64,000 bases of DNA from Olsenella intestinalis (lineage in GTDB: Bacteria; Actinomycetota; Coriobacteriia; Coriobacteriales; Atopobiaceae): positions 704,433-768,432 of the forward strand of contig NZ_JALGRK010000002.1 in the NCBI RefSeq assembly GCF_023276655.1, given 5' to 3'. Positions 8,801 to 16,999 of the stretch are shown here, one piece after another. Below the pieces are notes generated by a model. That model saw only the letters and a list, made by a program, of their open reading frames with translations, was not told the DNA's origin and made no database searches. The position numbers and the translations under genes were made by a program. Within the stretch, counting starts at the first letter, position 1, and each line of letters starts with the position of its first letter.

Positions 8801-9261
8801 CGCGCGATGGCGACGCGCTGCATCTGGCCGCCCGAGAGCTGCGCGGGGCGCTTGTGCGCGTGCTCGGAGAGGCCGACCTCGTCGAGGGCCGCGAGCGCCC
8901 TCTCCTTTCGCTCCGCCCGGCCCACGCCCGCGAGCGTGAGCGCGAGCTCGACGTTGGAGAGCACCGTCTGGTGCGGGATGAGGTTGTAGCTCTGGAAGAT
9001 GAAGCCCACGCGGTGGTTGCGGTAGGTGTCCCAGTCCTTGTCGCCGTAGTCCCTGGTCGAGATGTCGTTGATCACGATGTCGCCCGAGTCGGCGTGGTCG
9101 AGGCCGCCGAGGATGTTCAGCAGCGTCGTCTTGCCAGAGCCGGAGGGGCCGAGTATCGCCACGAACTCGTTGTCGCGAAACGCCAGCGACACGTCGTCGA
9201 GTGCGACCTGCGTGAAGGAGTCGGTCGTATAGGCCTTGCGGATGTGCTCTAGTTGAAGCAT
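5866..9261 (-). CDS. Fused ABC transporter: MacB-like ATPase plus FtsX-type permease
   Basis: 1,131-aa protein. Residues 1-225 are an ABC ATPase of the LolD/MacB class: Walker A GPSGSGKT 38-45, signature LSGGQ 142-146, Walker B DIVLADEP, and H198. After a charged Pro/Ala/Arg linker comes an FtsX-type permease whose first helix is near 304-325, followed by a very large extracellular domain and three C-terminal helices. The extracellular part has long Gln/Met/Ala/Ser-rich stretches. Such proteins usually export or extract peptides or lipoproteins rather than import substrates. Reading is continuous through the linker, so this is a real fusion. Confidence 0.9.
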   Translation of the reverse strand: MLQLEHIRKAYTTDSFTQVALDDVSLAFRDNEFVAILGPSGSGKTTLLNILGGLDHADSGDIVINDISTRDYGDKDWDTYRNHRVGFIFQSYNLIPHQTVLSNVELALTLAGVGRAERKERALAALDEVGLSEHAHKRPAQLSGGQMQRVAIARALVNNPDIVLADEPTGALDTDTGVQVMEILKGVARDRLVVMVTHNPDLAKEYATRIVSVKDGAIVGDTDPVEVVGLEPEDPTVVAALGPRRPGAPEPPEEAARAARAAVRSRRRTRDRSSGEGRHASMSFLTALSLSFNNLMTKKGRTFMTAFAGSIGIIGIAAILSLSNGVNNYIAKTEEDALSSYPLTITKSSFDMTQFLGYGMGADAVSGQSEGGGQEKKDVIPQMSIMTDMFAQVKNNDLKSFKSMLESDSLGISPYINTVQYSYGITPQVYSTDTSNAVTRLNPSKMSQTLSNGISGSSLTGGGGGLTSFSELVDDKRLLESQMQLVKGSWPEATDECVVVLNRRGGLADYTLYALGFYDTSVMDKMVTDALSGKEVSSPDAKRDFTFDDALGMTFSVVPSCNLFQKNDETGTWTDMSKDDEYMRTQIADGIHLKVVGIIRPVEGASTALVREGIAYTPKLTDELMRRASDSQIAKEQLANRDVDVFTGKTFDELKESNGSSFDLSSVFSVDEQALANAFSFDSSALSSADLGAGDLGGLDLGLSGFDASSINFDASAMSSVFNEETMTKIMAGAPAMSLEDLGIGDTISNLPPEQQAAINDSVRKLMASYSAWAMTHPTEAAADDAFQTFMATDEGKAVSAEVSKNLGGTAQEVVQAAMTKYMTEQFAPYFSQQMTQLMGQAGQVMATQLAQQLQQQMAAATGSLGSSFSLDAAAGLSSQMEALSSAMSSGFAFDASAFANAIHFNMSQEDLTSLLTNYMNGAELTYDSNLTKIGYASKDSPESISIYPKDFAAKQSVLDAIDRYNDEQTAQGKNDATIQYSDIAGTLMSSVTDIVNMVSLVLIAFVSISLVVSSIMIGIITYISVLERKKEIGILRAMGASKLNVANVFNAETVIEGFIAGVFAILVVVLLSIPINAVVLSTQNVADIMILPIGSAVALIGVSVLLTFLGGLMPSTRASKNDPVEALRSE

Positions 9262-9446
9262 GTTGGCTCCCCGCGTCGAAAGGTCAATTTAGATAAACAT
9301 ACCCAGAATCGGGTGTGCCTGCCTAGACGCCGCACGTAGACGGCAGCCTACACACTTTATTCTTTTCTGGTCGAGTATCAGAATGCGCCATCACGTTGAT
9401 TCATACTTCTAGGCAACGCTAACCACTCACCTAAGGAGTGCCAACG

Positions 9447-11006
9447 ATGGCAGAATTGTTCCTCATGTTCATACTCGGTCTGCTACCCGTCATATGGCTC
9501 GTCATAGCCCTATGCGGACTCAAGATGGAGGCCTACAAGGCCAGCATTGGAGCGGCCGTCGTCGCCATCGTCCTCGCCATCGCCGTCTGGAAGATGCCCC
9601 TCGTGAACGCCGCGACCGCCGTCGCCGAGGGCATGGCCATGGCCATCTGGCCCATCGTCATCGTCATCATCGCCGCCGTCTTCACCTATAACCTCACGGT
9701 CCACACGGGCGCGATGGAGAAGATCAAGGGCATGCTCACGTCGGTCTCCTCCGACAAGCGCGTCCTCGTCCTCCTCATCGGCTGGTGCTTCGGCGGCTTC
9801 CTCGAGGGCATGGCCGGCTTCGGCACCGCGGTCGCCATCCCGGCGAGCATGCTCATGGCACTCGGCTTCAACCCGATGACCGGCATCCTCGCCTGCCTGC
9901 TCGCCAACGGCGTGCCCACCATGTTCGGCTCGATCGGCATCCCCACCACCACCCTCGCGAGCATCTCCGGCCTCGACCCGACCTCGCTCGCCTTCTGCCA
10001 GTCGCTCCAGGTCGCGCCCTTCGTGGTCGCCACCCCGTTCCTCATGGTCATGCTCGTCGGCGGCGGCCCCAAGGCCCTCAAGGGCGTCGTGCCCATCACG
10101 CTCGCCTCGGGCCTCGCCTTCGCCGTGCCCGAGATCGTGGCCGCCCGCTTCATCGGCGCCGACCTCCCCGTCGTCGTGGGCGCCGTCTGCACCCTCGTCG
10201 TGACCTTCCTCTTCGCGCTCAAGTCCAAGGCCGAGGTGCCCGAGGAGTACCGCCTCGAGGTCGCAGACGCCACCGACTCCGAGCCCCTCACCGCAGCCGA
10301 CGCGCTTCGCGCCTGGTGCCCCTTCATCCTGATCTTCGTCGTCCTCGTCCTGACGAGCGCGCTCGTGCCCGCCATCCACGAGCCCCTCTCCCAGATCAAG
10401 ACCACGGTCAACATCTACGCCGGCGACCCGAACGCAAAGCTGACCTTCTCCTGGGTCAACACCCCGGGCGTGCTCATCATGATCTGCGGCATCATTGGCG
10501 GCCTCATCCAGGGCTGCTCCGTCCGCGAGATGCTCGACGTCCTGCTCGCGACCGTCAAGCAGATGAGCAAGACCATCGTCACGATGCTCGCCATCCTCGC
10601 CTGCGCCAAGGTCATGGGCTACTCCGGCATGATCGCGAGCGTCGCCGCATTCTTCGTCGGCACCTTCGGCAGCTTCTACCCGCTCGTCTCCCCCGTCCTC
10701 GGCGGGCTCGGCACCTTCGTCACGGGCTCCGGCACCTCCAGCGAGGTCCTCTTCGGCTCCGTCCAGGTCCAGGCCGCCCAGGCCATCGGCGCCGACCCCC
10801 TGTGGCTCGCCTCCGCCAACTCCCTCGGCGTCTCCGCGGGCAAGATGATCGCGCCGCAGTCCATCGCCATCGGCACGGCCACCTGCGGCCTCGTCGGGAA
10901 GGACGGCGAGGTCCTCGGCAAGATCTCCAAGTACGCCTTCGGCTACCTCGTCGTCATGGCGATCTTCATCTACGCCGGCGTCCTGCTCGGCATCCACATC
11001 GCCTAG
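9447..11006 (+). CDS. lldP: L-lactate permease (LldP family)
   Basis: 519-aa polytopic lactate/glycolate:proton symporter of the LctP family, with about 12-14 hydrophobic segments. Family stretches are visible: GFLEGMAGFGTAVAIPASML near the N-terminal third, and GSGTSSEVLFGSVQVQAAQAIG plus SAGKMIAPQSIAIGTAT near the C-terminus. The start is ATG 9447 with AAGGAG eight bases upstream; GTG 9438 overlaps that ribosome site. It is monocistronic, with a strong terminator. Its presence fits the lar genes further right, which mature the lactate racemase cofactor. Confidence 0.93.
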   Translation: MAELFLMFILGLLPVIWLVIALCGLKMEAYKASIGAAVVAIVLAIAVWKMPLVNAATAVAEGMAMAIWPIVIVIIAAVFTYNLTVHTGAMEKIKGMLTSVSSDKRVLVLLIGWCFGGFLEGMAGFGTAVAIPASMLMALGFNPMTGILACLLANGVPTMFGSIGIPTTTLASISGLDPTSLAFCQSLQVAPFVVATPFLMVMLVGGGPKALKGVVPITLASGLAFAVPEIVAARFIGADLPVVVGAVCTLVVTFLFALKSKAEVPEEYRLEVADATDSEPLTAADALRAWCPFILIFVVLVLTSALVPAIHEPLSQIKTTVNIYAGDPNAKLTFSWVNTPGVLIMICGIIGGLIQGCSVREMLDVLLATVKQMSKTIVTMLAILACAKVMGYSGMIASVAAFFVGTFGSFYPLVSPVLGGLGTFVTGSGTSSEVLFGSVQVQAAQAIGADPLWLASANSLGVSAGKMIAPQSIAIGTATCGLVGKDGEVLGKISKYAFGYLVVMAIFIYAGVLLGIHIA

Positions 11007-11030
11007 CGCACGCAACGCATCAAGAATACG

Positions 11031-11068
11031 ACGCTCCCGCCCGAACCTCGGACGGGAGCGTTTCTCAT
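11031..11068 (+). terminator. Intrinsic terminator after lldP
   Basis: ACGCTCCCG (11031-11039) pairs with CGGGAGCGT (11053-11061). A nested CCG/CGG stem lies inside, and TTTCTC follows. It stands 25 bases after the lldP stop codon. Confidence 0.85.
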
Positions 11069-11098
11069 TACCACCGAGAAGAGCCTGGGCCTTGCCCC

Positions 11099-11602
11099 CT
11101 ACGCGTGCGGAGCGATGACGGCGTTCCCGTCGGCCCTCACCTTGAACGTCATGCCCTTGAACTCCGATCCGTTGGGCAGAAGCGAGTTGTAGGCGCGGCC
11201 CCGGACCGTGAGCACGTTGCCGTTCGCTACGTAGTCGGCGTTCTCGCCGCTCAGGAACGTGACGGGCTTCGTAAACGGGATGTCGAACGACCACTCCTGG
11301 AGGTCGTCCCCGTCGTTCCTGATCGTGAACTGGTAGTCGAAGGTGAAGTCCTGGCCGTCCGCCGGCTGCGCCGAGAGGAGCTTCGCCGTGAGCACGAGGC
11401 CGTTCTGCTCGACGGTCACGGTGCCGGCCTTGGCGGCGGGCGGGAGGTCGACGACCTCCGTCTGAGGCTCGGTGCTCGCCTGCTGCTGCGGACCTCCGCA
11501 GGCCCCGAGGCACAGGGCGAGCCCCAGCGCCGCAAGCGAGGCGCAAAGCGGGCGCGCAAGCGCGACCGCGCGCGTGGAGAGGCTGCTCGAAGCTGTGGAC
11601 AT
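11099..11602 (-). CDS. Lipoprotein with a CBM2-like carbohydrate-binding fold
   Basis: 167-aa lipoprotein. The signal peptide ends in a lipobox (LCLGAC), then a Gln/Thr/Pro linker leads to a beta-rich domain. TIRNDGDDLQEWSFDIPF and the later RGRAYNSLLPNGSEFKGMTFK follow the CBM2 pattern (NTG...WT...F; then N..L.PG....F.F), including a conserved tryptophan. This suggests a cell-surface module that could bind polysaccharide; the resemblance is from pattern only. The start is ATG 11602, preceded by GAAGGAGG; a longer frame upstream lacks a signal peptide at its start. It is transcribed alone, convergent with lldP. Confidence 0.75.
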   Translation of the reverse strand: MSTASSSLSTRAVALARPLCASLAALGLALCLGACGGPQQQASTEPQTEVVDLPPAAKAGTVTVEQNGLVLTAKLLSAQPADGQDFTFDYQFTIRNDGDDLQEWSFDIPFTKPVTFLSGENADYVANGNVLTVRGRAYNSLLPNGSEFKGMTFKVRADGNAVIAPHA

Positions 11603-11775
11603 GCGACCTCCTTCGCCGGGCGGGACCTGGCGTGTGCGTCCCGCGCACCTTGTGCGAGCGGCGCAAAAGAGCCCGCGCGCTTCGCTACCATAGGGTATCG
11701 CATCGCACCTGCGCGATGGCCCACGGGCGCACGCGCGCCCGCCCAGCGAACCCACGACCTAGACAAGGAGACGCC

Positions 11776-13368
11776 ATGCCCTGCACAACGCTGCTCGTCG
11801 GCAAGAAGGCAAGCTACGACGGGTCGACCATCATCGCCCGCAACGAGGACTCCCCCGGCGGCGTCTTCACTCCCAAGAAGCTCCAGGTGATCCACCCCGC
11901 CGACCAGCCCCGCCACTACCGCTCCGTCCTGAGCCACGTCGAGATCGACCTCCCCGAGAAGGCCATGCGCTACACCTCGGTTCCCGATGCGATCCCCAAG
12001 GACGGCATCTGGGCCGAGGCCGGCGTCAACGAGAAGAACGTCGCCATGAGCGCGACCGAGACGCTGACCACCAACGAGCGCGTCCTCGGCGCCGACCCCC
12101 TGGTCGAGCTCCAGCCCGCCAAGGGCAAGCCCGGCGAGGAGGGCTACGTTGCCGAGGTCCCCGGCGGCATCGGTGAGGAGGACATGGTCACCCTCGTCCT
12201 CCCCTACATCTCCTCCGCCCGCGAGGGCGTCCTTCTCCTCGGCTCCTACCTCGAGAAGTACGGCACCTACGAGATGAACGGCATCGCCTTCTCCGACACC
12301 GACGAGATCTGGTGGCTCGAGACCGTCGGCGGCCACCACTGGATCGCCGCCCGCGTGCCCGACGACTGCTACGTCGTGATGCCCAACCAGCTCGGCATCG
12401 ACGCCTTCGACCTCGACGACGCCCTCGGCGAGGGCCGCGACTTCCTCTGCTCGGCAGACCTCGCCGAGTGGATGGACGCCAACCACCTCGACCTCACCCT
12501 CGACTACCACGTTGACGAGGACGGCATGCTCTTCGCCGACGCGGCCGACGAGGACGCCGTGGTCGCGGGCACGAGCGTGCACCGCGTCTTCAACCCGCGC
12601 GACGCCTTCGGCAGCCACAGCGACGCCGACCACGTCTACAACACCCCGCGCGCCTGGTCGATCCACCGCTTCCTCAGCCCGCACCTCGGCTGGGTCACGC
12701 AGGACGCCCAGCTCGAGGACCCCAACAGCGCCTGGCGCCCCGAGGACGACGACATCCCCTGGTGCCTCACGCCCGAGCGCAAGGTCACCGTCGAGGACGT
12801 GAAGTACGCCCTCTCCCTGCACTACCAGGGCACGCCCTACGACCCCTACGGGGCTGCCGGCACGCCCGCCACGCGCGGCAGCTACCGCCCCATCGGCATC
12901 AACCGCAACGGCCAGCTCGCCGTCATCCAGCTGCGCCCCTACGCCCCCGAGGCGAGCCGCGCGGTCCAGTGGATGGCCTTCGGCTCCAACGCGTTCAACG
13001 CGCTGGTCCCCCTCTTCGCCAACGTCGAGCGCGTCCCCGAGTACCTCGCCAACACGACCGCCACGGTCACCACGGAGAGCTTCTACTGGGCTAACCGCAT
13101 CGCGGCGGCCCTTGCCGACCCGCACTTCAACGCCTGCGCGCCGCACATCGAGCGCTACCAGGAGGCCGTCGGCGGCCGCGGCCACAACCTCGTCGCCAAG
13201 GCCGACAAGGCCCTCTCCGAGTCGGACGCCCCCGCGCACGAGACCCTCGAGGCGGCCAACGACGAGATCTGCCAGATGCTTCGCGAGAAGACCGACGAGC
13301 TGCTCAACAACGTCCTTCTCACCTCGAGCCTCGGCATGAAGAACGCCTTCGCCCGAAGCGACGGCTAG
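11776..13368 (+). CDS. C69-family dipeptidase (PepD-like)
   Basis: 530-aa N-terminal-nucleophile hydrolase. MPCTTLLVGKKASYDGSTIIARNED is the canonical C69 opening; C3 is the nucleophile exposed after processing, so the propeptide is only two residues. Later blocks (MSATETLTTNERVLGADPL, EIWWLETVGGHHWIAARVPDD) also fit. It probably hydrolyses dipeptides in the cytosol for amino-acid supply. The start is ATG 11776 with AAGGAG 5 bases upstream. It is divergent from the lipoprotein gene and has its own terminator. Confidence 0.93.
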   Translation: MPCTTLLVGKKASYDGSTIIARNEDSPGGVFTPKKLQVIHPADQPRHYRSVLSHVEIDLPEKAMRYTSVPDAIPKDGIWAEAGVNEKNVAMSATETLTTNERVLGADPLVELQPAKGKPGEEGYVAEVPGGIGEEDMVTLVLPYISSAREGVLLLGSYLEKYGTYEMNGIAFSDTDEIWWLETVGGHHWIAARVPDDCYVVMPNQLGIDAFDLDDALGEGRDFLCSADLAEWMDANHLDLTLDYHVDEDGMLFADAADEDAVVAGTSVHRVFNPRDAFGSHSDADHVYNTPRAWSIHRFLSPHLGWVTQDAQLEDPNSAWRPEDDDIPWCLTPERKVTVEDVKYALSLHYQGTPYDPYGAAGTPATRGSYRPIGINRNGQLAVIQLRPYAPEASRAVQWMAFGSNAFNALVPLFANVERVPEYLANTTATVTTESFYWANRIAAALADPHFNACAPHIERYQEAVGGRGHNLVAKADKALSESDAPAHETLEAANDEICQMLREKTDELLNNVLLTSSLGMKNAFARSDG

Positions 13369-13397
13369 TCCGGCGCACGCGACACATCACGCCTCCT

Positions 13398-13437
13398 GAC
13401 GGCCCGGCCGGAACCCATTCGGTCGGGCCGTCTCGTC
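13398..13437 (+). terminator. Hairpin terminator after the C69 dipeptidase
   Basis: GACGGCCCGGCCG (13398-13410) pairs with its near-complement at 13420-13432, with one mismatch and a 9-base loop. Only a short T-poor tail (TCGTC) follows, so efficiency is uncertain. Confidence 0.65.
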
Positions 13438-13552
13438 ACGCGGGCGCTGCGCGCTCGTTTCGAAAGGCGTACAGTTTTATCCCGTGGTCGGCCCAGGCGC
13501 CACAATGGAGCCGAGCCACCTTAGGCCGCACGAGAACGGGAGAGAGGGTCAC

Positions 13553-14209
13553 ATGCAGGGCAGCAGCACCAAGGAAGTCCGTCAGTACTCCATCGGCGAG
13601 GAGATCGCCAACTCCGTCTCGCACGGCGTCGGGGCACTTCTCGCCATCGCCGCGCTGGTGCTCCTCATCGTGTTCTCCTGCATCCACGGCGGCGGGGCGC
13701 GACTCGCGGCCGCCCTCATGATGGGCATCACGCTGCTTCTGGAGTTCCTCTTCTCGACGCTCTACCACGCCATCCAGCACCCCGGCGCAAAGCGCGTCTT
13801 CCGCATCTTCGACCACTGCGCCATCTACCTCGTGATCGCAGGCAGCTACGCGCCCTTCGCCCTCGTCACGCTCGACGGTCGCGGCGGCCTGCGCCTCGCC
13901 GTCATCGTCTGGGCCATCGCCATCGTCGGCATCGTGGCCGAGTGCTTCCTGCGCGAGCGCCAGCCCAAGTGGCTCTCGGTGCTCATCTACCTCGCCCTCG
14001 GCTGGATGGTCGCCTTCCACATGGCCGACATCGTCGAGCTCCTGCCCCCGGCGGCCTTCGGCCTGCTGCTCGCGGGCGGCCTCTGCTACACCCTCGGCTG
14101 CGGCTTCTACCTCGCGAAGAAGGTTCCGTACCTGCACTTCGTGTGGCACATGTTCGTGCTCGCGGGCGCGACCTGCATCACGCTCTCGGCGCTGCTCTTC
14201 ATCGTCTAG
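13553..14209 (+). CDS. Hemolysin III family membrane protein (PAQR superfamily)
   Basis: 218-aa seven-helix membrane protein. Family motifs are present: EEIANSVSHGVGA at the N-terminus, STLYHAIQHPG, IFDHCAIYLVIAGSYAPF, and LHFVWHMFVLAGA at the C-terminus. Their Ser/His/Asp residues form the proposed zinc site of PAQR hydrolases. Despite the name, most members are not proven hemolysins; they are linked to membrane homeostasis. The start is ATG 13553 with GAGAGGG upstream rather than the farther GTG. It is convergent with the isochorismatase-like gene. Confidence 0.9.
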   Translation: MQGSSTKEVRQYSIGEEIANSVSHGVGALLAIAALVLLIVFSCIHGGGARLAAALMMGITLLLEFLFSTLYHAIQHPGAKRVFRIFDHCAIYLVIAGSYAPFALVTLDGRGGLRLAVIVWAIAIVGIVAECFLRERQPKWLSVLIYLALGWMVAFHMADIVELLPPAAFGLLLAGGLCYTLGCGFYLAKKVPYLHFVWHMFVLAGATCITLSALLFIV

Positions 14210-14232
14210 CGCCGCGCACCCGCACGCCCTCT

Positions 14233-14799
14233 CTACCGCGCGAGCTCCGCCACGATCTCCTCGCACGAGACGATGCGCGAGCCGAAGCACTTCTCGAAGT
14301 GCTCGATGGCCCCCTCCTGCGTCCCACACAGGAACGTGCGCGTCGCGTCCTCGACCACGACGGAGGAGTAGCCCAGGTAGTACGCGTCGGCCAGCGTGTG
14401 CAGCACGCAGATGTTGGTGTCGCACCCCACGGCGATGACCGTCTCAACGCCCAGCTCGCGCAGGGTCAGGTCGAGGTCGGTGCCGAAGAAGGAGCTGTAG
14501 CGGCGCTTCTCCACGATGAAGTCGCGCTCCCCCGAGCCGGCCTCGAGCTCCGCGATCGGCCTCGCGCGCCCGGCGATGCCGTGCTCTCCCCACAGGTCGA
14601 GCTCGCGGTCGACGCCGGGAATGTGCTGGTCGCAGCAGAAGAAGACGGGAAGGCCGGCCGCACGCGCCGCGCGCGTGACCTCCACGCAGCGCTCGTTCAT
14701 CTCCCGCTCGGCGCCCGTGGGCGCGTACAGCGCATCGTCCCCCTCCGCGTTGAGCACGTCGATGACGAGAAGGGCGCACCTGTCCTTGTCGATGGCCAT
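14233..14799 (-). CDS. Isochorismatase-like cysteine hydrolase
   Basis: 188-aa hydrolase of the nicotinamidase/isochorismatase superfamily. The catalytic triad is readable as D14 (LLVIDVLN), K98 (IVEKRRYSSF) and C131 (VGCDTNICVLHT), with the preceding cis-peptide context intact. A zinc-type D-x-H pair (CDQHIPG) suggests nicotinamidase-like activity, but the substrate cannot be decided from sequence. TGGAGG precedes the ATG. The wall-hydrolase gene ends about 80 bases upstream on the same strand. Confidence 0.87.
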   Translation of the reverse strand: MAIDKDRCALLVIDVLNAEGDDALYAPTGAEREMNERCVEVTRAARAAGLPVFFCCDQHIPGVDRELDLWGEHGIAGRARPIAELEAGSGERDFIVEKRRYSSFFGTDLDLTLRELGVETVIAVGCDTNICVLHTLADAYYLGYSSVVVEDATRTFLCGTQEGAIEHFEKCFGSRIVSCEEIVAELAR

Positions 14800-14878
14800 G
14801 TTGCCTCCAGGGTGTGTAGCGTGGCGTTCGCATGCGTTGTGCCCGCACGGCCCCGCGCGGGCGAGAAGAGCCTGCCCC

Positions 14879-15982
14879 CTAGTCGAGGGCGATTCCCATC
14901 AGCCAGCCCCAGCGGGGCGTGACCGTGGTCCCGTAGGCCGAGATCCACGTGTCGAGCGGCATCGTCTCGATGTAGCCGACGTTGTGCATGACCATGCCGC
15001 CGCCCACGTAGATGCCGATGTGCCCGTAGATGCGCCCAGCAGTCGTCCCGGCGTGGGTCGACACGGCGATGATCATGCCGGGCTTGAGCTCGCCCTTGTC
15101 GGAGCTGTAGCAGTAGGCGTTGCACATGTCGTTGGCGTTGCCGTACGCGTAGCCGTAGCCGGCGTTGGCGAACACCTGCGAGACCCACATCGCGCAAAGG
15201 CCCGAGCCCGGCGACGGGGTGGCGTAGCACGCGGCGACGACCGCCTGCTGCGAGCCGGTCGCGCCCGACTCGATCAACTCGCCGGTGACGTCGACCACGC
15301 GATAGCCCGCGCGCGCCGCGGCGGCCGCTGCCGCCTCCTGGGCGGCGCGCTCGGCGGCCATGGCCTCGAGCTCGGCGTCGCGCTGCGCCATGAGGTTCTT
15401 GACGTCCTGGCTCAGCCCCTCGATCGCCTTCTGGGCCTCGGCCTGCTTCGCCTGCATCTCCGAGAGCTGGCGCTTCTGCGTCTCGTTGAGCCTCTCGAGG
15501 TCGGCCTTCTCCTGCTCGAGCCCGCTCTTGATGTCCTTGACCGAGTCGATGATCTGCCGGTCGTTCTCGCTGATCTTGTCGAGGTAGTAGATGTTCGACG
15601 CCAGCTCCTCGAACGACGTCGAGGCCATCATGACGTTCAGCAGGTCGCTGCTGCCCGACTTGTAGGCGCTCGCGATGCGCTTGGAGAGGACCCGCTTCTT
15701 CTCGTCGAGCCTTGCCTGGGTCTCCTTGATGCGCCCCTGGGTCTCCTCGATCTGGGCGGCCGTCTTCGACTGCTCGCCGGAGAGCTTCTCGTAGTCGGCG
15801 GCGATGGCGTTGAGCTGTGCCTGCACGGCGTCAAGCTGCGCCTGGGCCGCCGCGAGGCTGCCCTCGGTCGCCTTGACGTCCTCCTGCGTCACGGCAAGGG
15901 CGCTCGTCGGCACGGCGAGCGCGGCGCCGGCGCCCATGAGGACCTTCAGCAGGTCTCGTCTCGTGATGTCTCTGTGTTCCAA
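14879..15982 (-). CDS. Tat-exported coiled-coil peptidoglycan hydrolase
   Basis: 367 aa. The N-terminus carries a twin-arginine signal (ITRRDLLKVLMGAGAALAVPTSALA). A long coiled coil (about 35-225, rich in Gln/Glu/Ala) resembles PcsB/CwlO-type hydrolases. The C-terminal domain has GSGLCAMWVSQVFANAG with the candidate nucleophile cysteine and YGHIGIYVGGG with a histidine, matching CHAP/NlpC-type amidases. The only start that keeps the Tat motif is TTG 15982, with AAGGGG five bases upstream. It lies at the downstream end of the pilus cluster, so local wall opening for pilus passage is possible but unproven. Confidence 0.82.
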   Translation of the reverse strand: MEHRDITRRDLLKVLMGAGAALAVPTSALAVTQEDVKATEGSLAAAQAQLDAVQAQLNAIAADYEKLSGEQSKTAAQIEETQGRIKETQARLDEKKRVLSKRIASAYKSGSSDLLNVMMASTSFEELASNIYYLDKISENDRQIIDSVKDIKSGLEQEKADLERLNETQKRQLSEMQAKQAEAQKAIEGLSQDVKNLMAQRDAELEAMAAERAAQEAAAAAAARAGYRVVDVTGELIESGATGSQQAVVAACYATPSPGSGLCAMWVSQVFANAGYGYAYGNANDMCNAYCYSSDKGELKPGMIIAVSTHAGTTAGRIYGHIGIYVGGGMVMHNVGYIETMPLDTWISAYGTTVTPRWGWLMGIALD

Positions 15983-16108
15983 GGCGTCCCCTTGTCCCGC
16001 TGCTGCGTTTCGGTCGTGAATTCACACGATGATACTACGCGGCGGTGCCCTCCCAAACGACAGAGACGCCCCAGACGGTCCAGCGGACGAGCCTCCCAGG
16101 GCGAAGGC

Positions 16109-16993
16109 CTACAGGAAGAGCCCGAGGTACCAGCTCATGACCTGCTGGCCGAAGAGCATGCACAGCCAGCACGCGAACGCGATCGACGGCCCCCAGGGAA
16201 ACGCGGGCAGCCCCGTGGCCCCCGCCTCGCCGTCCGCGCCACCCTCACCCTCCGCCTCGCCGGCCGACCCCGCGCCCGCCGCAAACGCGAGCCCGAACGC
16301 GATGCCCAGCACGCACGCGACGATGAGCAGCAGGATCGTCTGCTGCCAGCCAAAGTAGAACGCCGCGACGGCGAGCAGCTTCACGTCTCCCCCGCCGATG
16401 CTCTCGCGCCCCAGCACGCGGTCCATCACGACCGCCAGCAGCACGAGCACCACGCCGACCCCCGCGGCAGACGCCGCCGAGAAGAGCATGAGGTCGACCG
16501 CCGACTGCCCCTCGGGAAGGAGCCCCAGCCAGCCTGCCAGCGCGATGTAGCCGAGGCGCACGACGACGGCCGCGATGATGCAGCCGTTCGGGATGATGCA
16601 CTGGTCGATGTCGGTAAGCGACAGCACGAGCAGGATGCTTGCAAACGCAAGCATCTCGACGCACTCGATCGTGAGGCCGTATCGCACCACGATGCTCGCG
16701 AACGCGACGCCGCAGGCGAGCTCCGCGATCGGGTAGCGCGCCGAGATGCGCTCGCCGCAGAAGCGGCACCTGCCACCCAGGAGCAGCCAGCTCAAGACGG
16801 GCACGAGGTCGCGCACCTCCAGCACGTGCCCGCACGACGCGCAGTGGCTTCTACCCCTCAGCACGCTCTCGCCGTGCGTGATCCGCCACGCGAGGCAGTT
16901 CAGGAAGCTCCCCATGAAGAGCCCGAGCACGAACGCCAGGACAAGCGTGCTCAGGATGGCGGGCTGCGGAAGCTGTGCAAGGTCGGCGACCAT
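16109..16993 (-). CDS. pilD: Type IV prepilin peptidase PilD
   Basis: About 295-aa polytopic aspartyl protease/methylase that cleaves type IV prepilins after the leader glycine. Visible features are the four-cysteine zinc loop (CASCG, then CRFCG) after the first helix, and the two catalytic aspartates in LTDIDQCIIP and GGGDVKLLA. An Ala/Gly/Glu-rich hydrophilic insert precedes the last helix. The start is ATG 16993 (GTG 16999 immediately follows the upstream stop). It is the last pilus gene of the cluster and is presumably needed to process all five prepilins encoded upstream. Confidence 0.93.
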   Translation of the reverse strand: MVADLAQLPQPAILSTLVLAFVLGLFMGSFLNCLAWRITHGESVLRGRSHCASCGHVLEVRDLVPVLSWLLLGGRCRFCGERISARYPIAELACGVAFASIVVRYGLTIECVEMLAFASILLVLSLTDIDQCIIPNGCIIAAVVVRLGYIALAGWLGLLPEGQSAVDLMLFSAASAAGVGVVLVLLAVVMDRVLGRESIGGGDVKLLAVAAFYFGWQQTILLLIVACVLGIAFGLAFAAGAGSAGEAEGEGGADGEAGATGLPAFPWGPSIAFACWLCMLFGQQVMSWYLGLFL

Positions 16994-16999
16994 GCGCAC

